Shown here in pieces: positions 6,110-6,634 of a DNA stretch of 6,634 nt. Position numbers and translations under genes: made by a program. Below the pieces are notes generated by a model, which was not told the DNA's origin, searched no databases, and worked only from the letters and a program-made list of their open reading frames with translations. Source of the stretch: Marinagarivorans sp. UBA5868 (lineage in GTDB: Bacteria; Pseudomonadota; Gammaproteobacteria; Pseudomonadales; Cellvibrionaceae); the NCBI GenBank assembly GCA_002432095.1, contig DJFQ01000128.1, positions 6,342-12,975 on the forward strand, read 5' to 3'. Position 1 is the first letter of the stretch. Every line of letters begins with the position of its first letter.

Positions 6110-6161
6110 GACCTCGCCCTTAAAATCTCCCTTCCTGGTAAGGGAGGATTGGGGTGGGGTC
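6110..6161. repeat. REP-like imperfect palindrome (possible dispersed repeat / 3' end hairpin)
   Basis: A 52-bp segment in which the outer arms GACCTCGCCC (6110-6119) and GGGTGGGGTC (6152-6161) pair over 10 bp with two G.U wobbles. The inner arms AATCTCCCTT (6124-6133) and AAGGGAGGATT (6140-6150) pair with one bulged G around a CCTGGT loop. The CCCCACCCC...CTCCCTT composition on the opposite strand resembles the dispersed extragenic palindromes common in gammaproteobacteria. It sits 13 bp after flgE, where such repeats often act as mRNA 3' end structures. Whether it is repeated in this genome cannot be seen from one window. Confidence 0.5.
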
Positions 6162-6228
6162 TGCGGCATTTAAATATGCAAATCTGCAATTCCGCCCCAC
6201 GGCCTGTTTGACGCCATTGCTAGCCGCG

Positions 6229-6247
6229 CTCCCTACCTCCAGGGGAG
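6229..6247. repeat. Short GC-rich inverted repeat, possible second REP-like unit
   Basis: CTCCC (6229-6233) pairs with GGGAG (6243-6247), extendable by a T.G pair, around a 7-nt loop. The CTCCCT / GGGGAG words recall the inner arms of the palindrome at 6110-6161, so both may belong to one composite repeat. On its own the stem is short and could be chance. Confidence 0.2.
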
Positions 6248-6304
6248 AAATTTGCTGGCCCCGCTTTCTCACTCCGCATTTTCTCCTTAAGCCAAAACCG
6301 TAAC

Positions 6305-6320
6305 TGGCACTCCCCTTGCA
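6305..6320 (+). promoter_or_regulatory. Sigma-54 (RpoN) promoter of the flgF operon
   Basis: TGGCACTCCCCTTGCA matches the -24/-12 consensus TGGCAYRNNNNTTGCW except for T at the R position. GG (6306-6307) and GC (6318-6319) have the required spacing. Predicted transcription start is near 6331, about 50 nt before the flgF ATG. This gives flgF and following genes their own promoter, as in the Pseudomonas flgFGHIJKL unit, so flgF expression need not depend on read-through from flgE. Confidence 0.88.
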
Positions 6321-6333
6321 ATTCACCTTCTAA

Positions 6334-6357
6334 GACTGATTCCAGTCACATTTTTTT
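6334..6357 (+). promoter_or_regulatory. Leader hairpin followed by a T tract, upstream of flgF
   Basis: GACTG (6334-6338) and CAGTC (6343-6347) form a 5-bp stem with an ATTC loop; ACA and seven T's (6351-6357) follow. It begins about 3 nt after the predicted sigma-54 transcription start and ends 23 nt before the flgF ATG. The shape resembles a weak terminator or attenuator, but the stem is short and the T tract is offset by 3 nt. Confidence 0.35.
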
Positions 6358-6380
6358 GACGCTATTTCTGCAGGTGTACG

Positions 6381-6634
6381 ATGGATAAAGCGCTCTATAT
6401 CGCGATGACGGGAGCCAAGCACAACATGCTGGCGCAAACTCAACATGCGAACAATTTGGCCAACGTCAATACTCAGGCGTTCAAAGCGGATTTTGCGCAA
6501 GCGCGCGCCATGCCGGTGTATTACGGGGATGGATTGCCGACGCGGGCGTATGCGTTGAACGAGAGGCCGGCTACGGATTTTACATTTGGTAGCCTGCAGG
6601 AAACCGGGCGCGATTTGGATGTGGCTATTGATGG
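6381..6634 (+). CDS. flgF: Flagellar proximal rod protein FlgF, 3'-truncated by the window edge
   Basis: Rod subunit of the flagellar basal body, built between the FlgB/FlgC section and the distal rod FlgG. The first 84 codons are present and the frame is open to the last base. The protein begins MDKALYIAMTGAKHNMLAQT and continues HANNLANVNTQAFKADFAQARAMPVYYGDGLPTRAYALNERPATDFTFGSLQETGRDLDVAID. This has the rod-family NNLANVNTQAFKADF motif (about 24-38) and the ETGRDLDVAIDG block typical of FlgF. Full-length FlgF is about 245-250 aa, so about two thirds is missing. AGGTG at 6372-6376 is a short-spaced Shine-Dalgarno 4 nt ahead of the ATG. The gene has its own sigma-54 promoter and, by family context, is probably followed by flgG. 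Confidence 0.95.
   Translation, partial: MDKALYIAMTGAKHNMLAQTQHANNLANVNTQAFKADFAQARAMPVYYGDGLPTRAYALNERPATDFTFGSLQETGRDLDVAID

Noticed and set aside
6120..6326. Minus-strand 68-codon frame in the flgE-flgF gap
   Set aside because: It is composed largely of the palindromic repeat and overlaps the sigma-54 promoter. There is no credible start signal or recognisable product.
1..6634. Mobile elements, CRISPR arrays, tRNA/rRNA genes, defence or biosynthetic genes
   Set aside because: Both strands were read. Apart from the REP-like palindrome, nothing resembles a transposase, array or structured RNA gene; coding space is fully explained by conserved flagellar and chemotaxis genes.

Overview
This window is a stretch of a polar-flagellum gene cluster, all genes on the + strand, in the order cheV (5'-truncated) - cheR - flgB - flgC - flgD - flgE - flgF (3'-truncated). 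The gene order, the protein sequences and two sigma-54 type promoters point to a gammaproteobacterium with a Pseudomonas/Vibrio-like flagellar hierarchy. Moderate GC, and a CheR and FlgF that read like Pseudomonas/Cellvibrionales proteins, make a marine Cellvibrionales-type organism plausible. That placement is an inference; there is no rRNA or other phylogenetic marker here.

Layout. Positions 1-784 hold the C-terminal part of CheV (end of the CheW-like domain plus a complete receiver domain). A gap of about 115 bp leads to cheR (best start 900, end 1775), the chemoreceptor methyltransferase. Positions 1776-1976 are a regulatory gap with two stem-loops after cheR, an AT-rich perfect palindrome, and a full-consensus sigma-54 -24/-12 element at 1896-1911. 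Then come flgB (GTG start at 1977), flgC, flgD and flgE: proximal rod proteins, hook cap/scaffold and hook subunit. The 284-bp gap 6097-6380 holds a stem overlapping the flgE stop, a 52-bp REP-like imperfect palindrome, a second sigma-54 promoter (6305-6320) and a leader hairpin with a T tract. flgF starts at 6381 and runs out of the window.

How it works together. CheV and CheR tune chemoreceptor signalling (adaptor/phospho-sink and methylation). flgBC(F) encode proximal rod subunits, FlgD caps and guides hook assembly, and FlgE polymerises into the hook. The two promoters suggest two transcripts, flgBCDE and flgF onward, as in Pseudomonas class III flagellar operons.

The clearest oddity is FlgE: at 817 residues it is about twice the length of the enterobacterial hook protein. 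The extra length is a central insertion of about 350 residues that seems to contain repeated flagellin IN-like modules. The remaining observations are intergenic secondary structures. I see no mobile gene, CRISPR array, RNA gene or defence system, and no evidence of a wholly new system.
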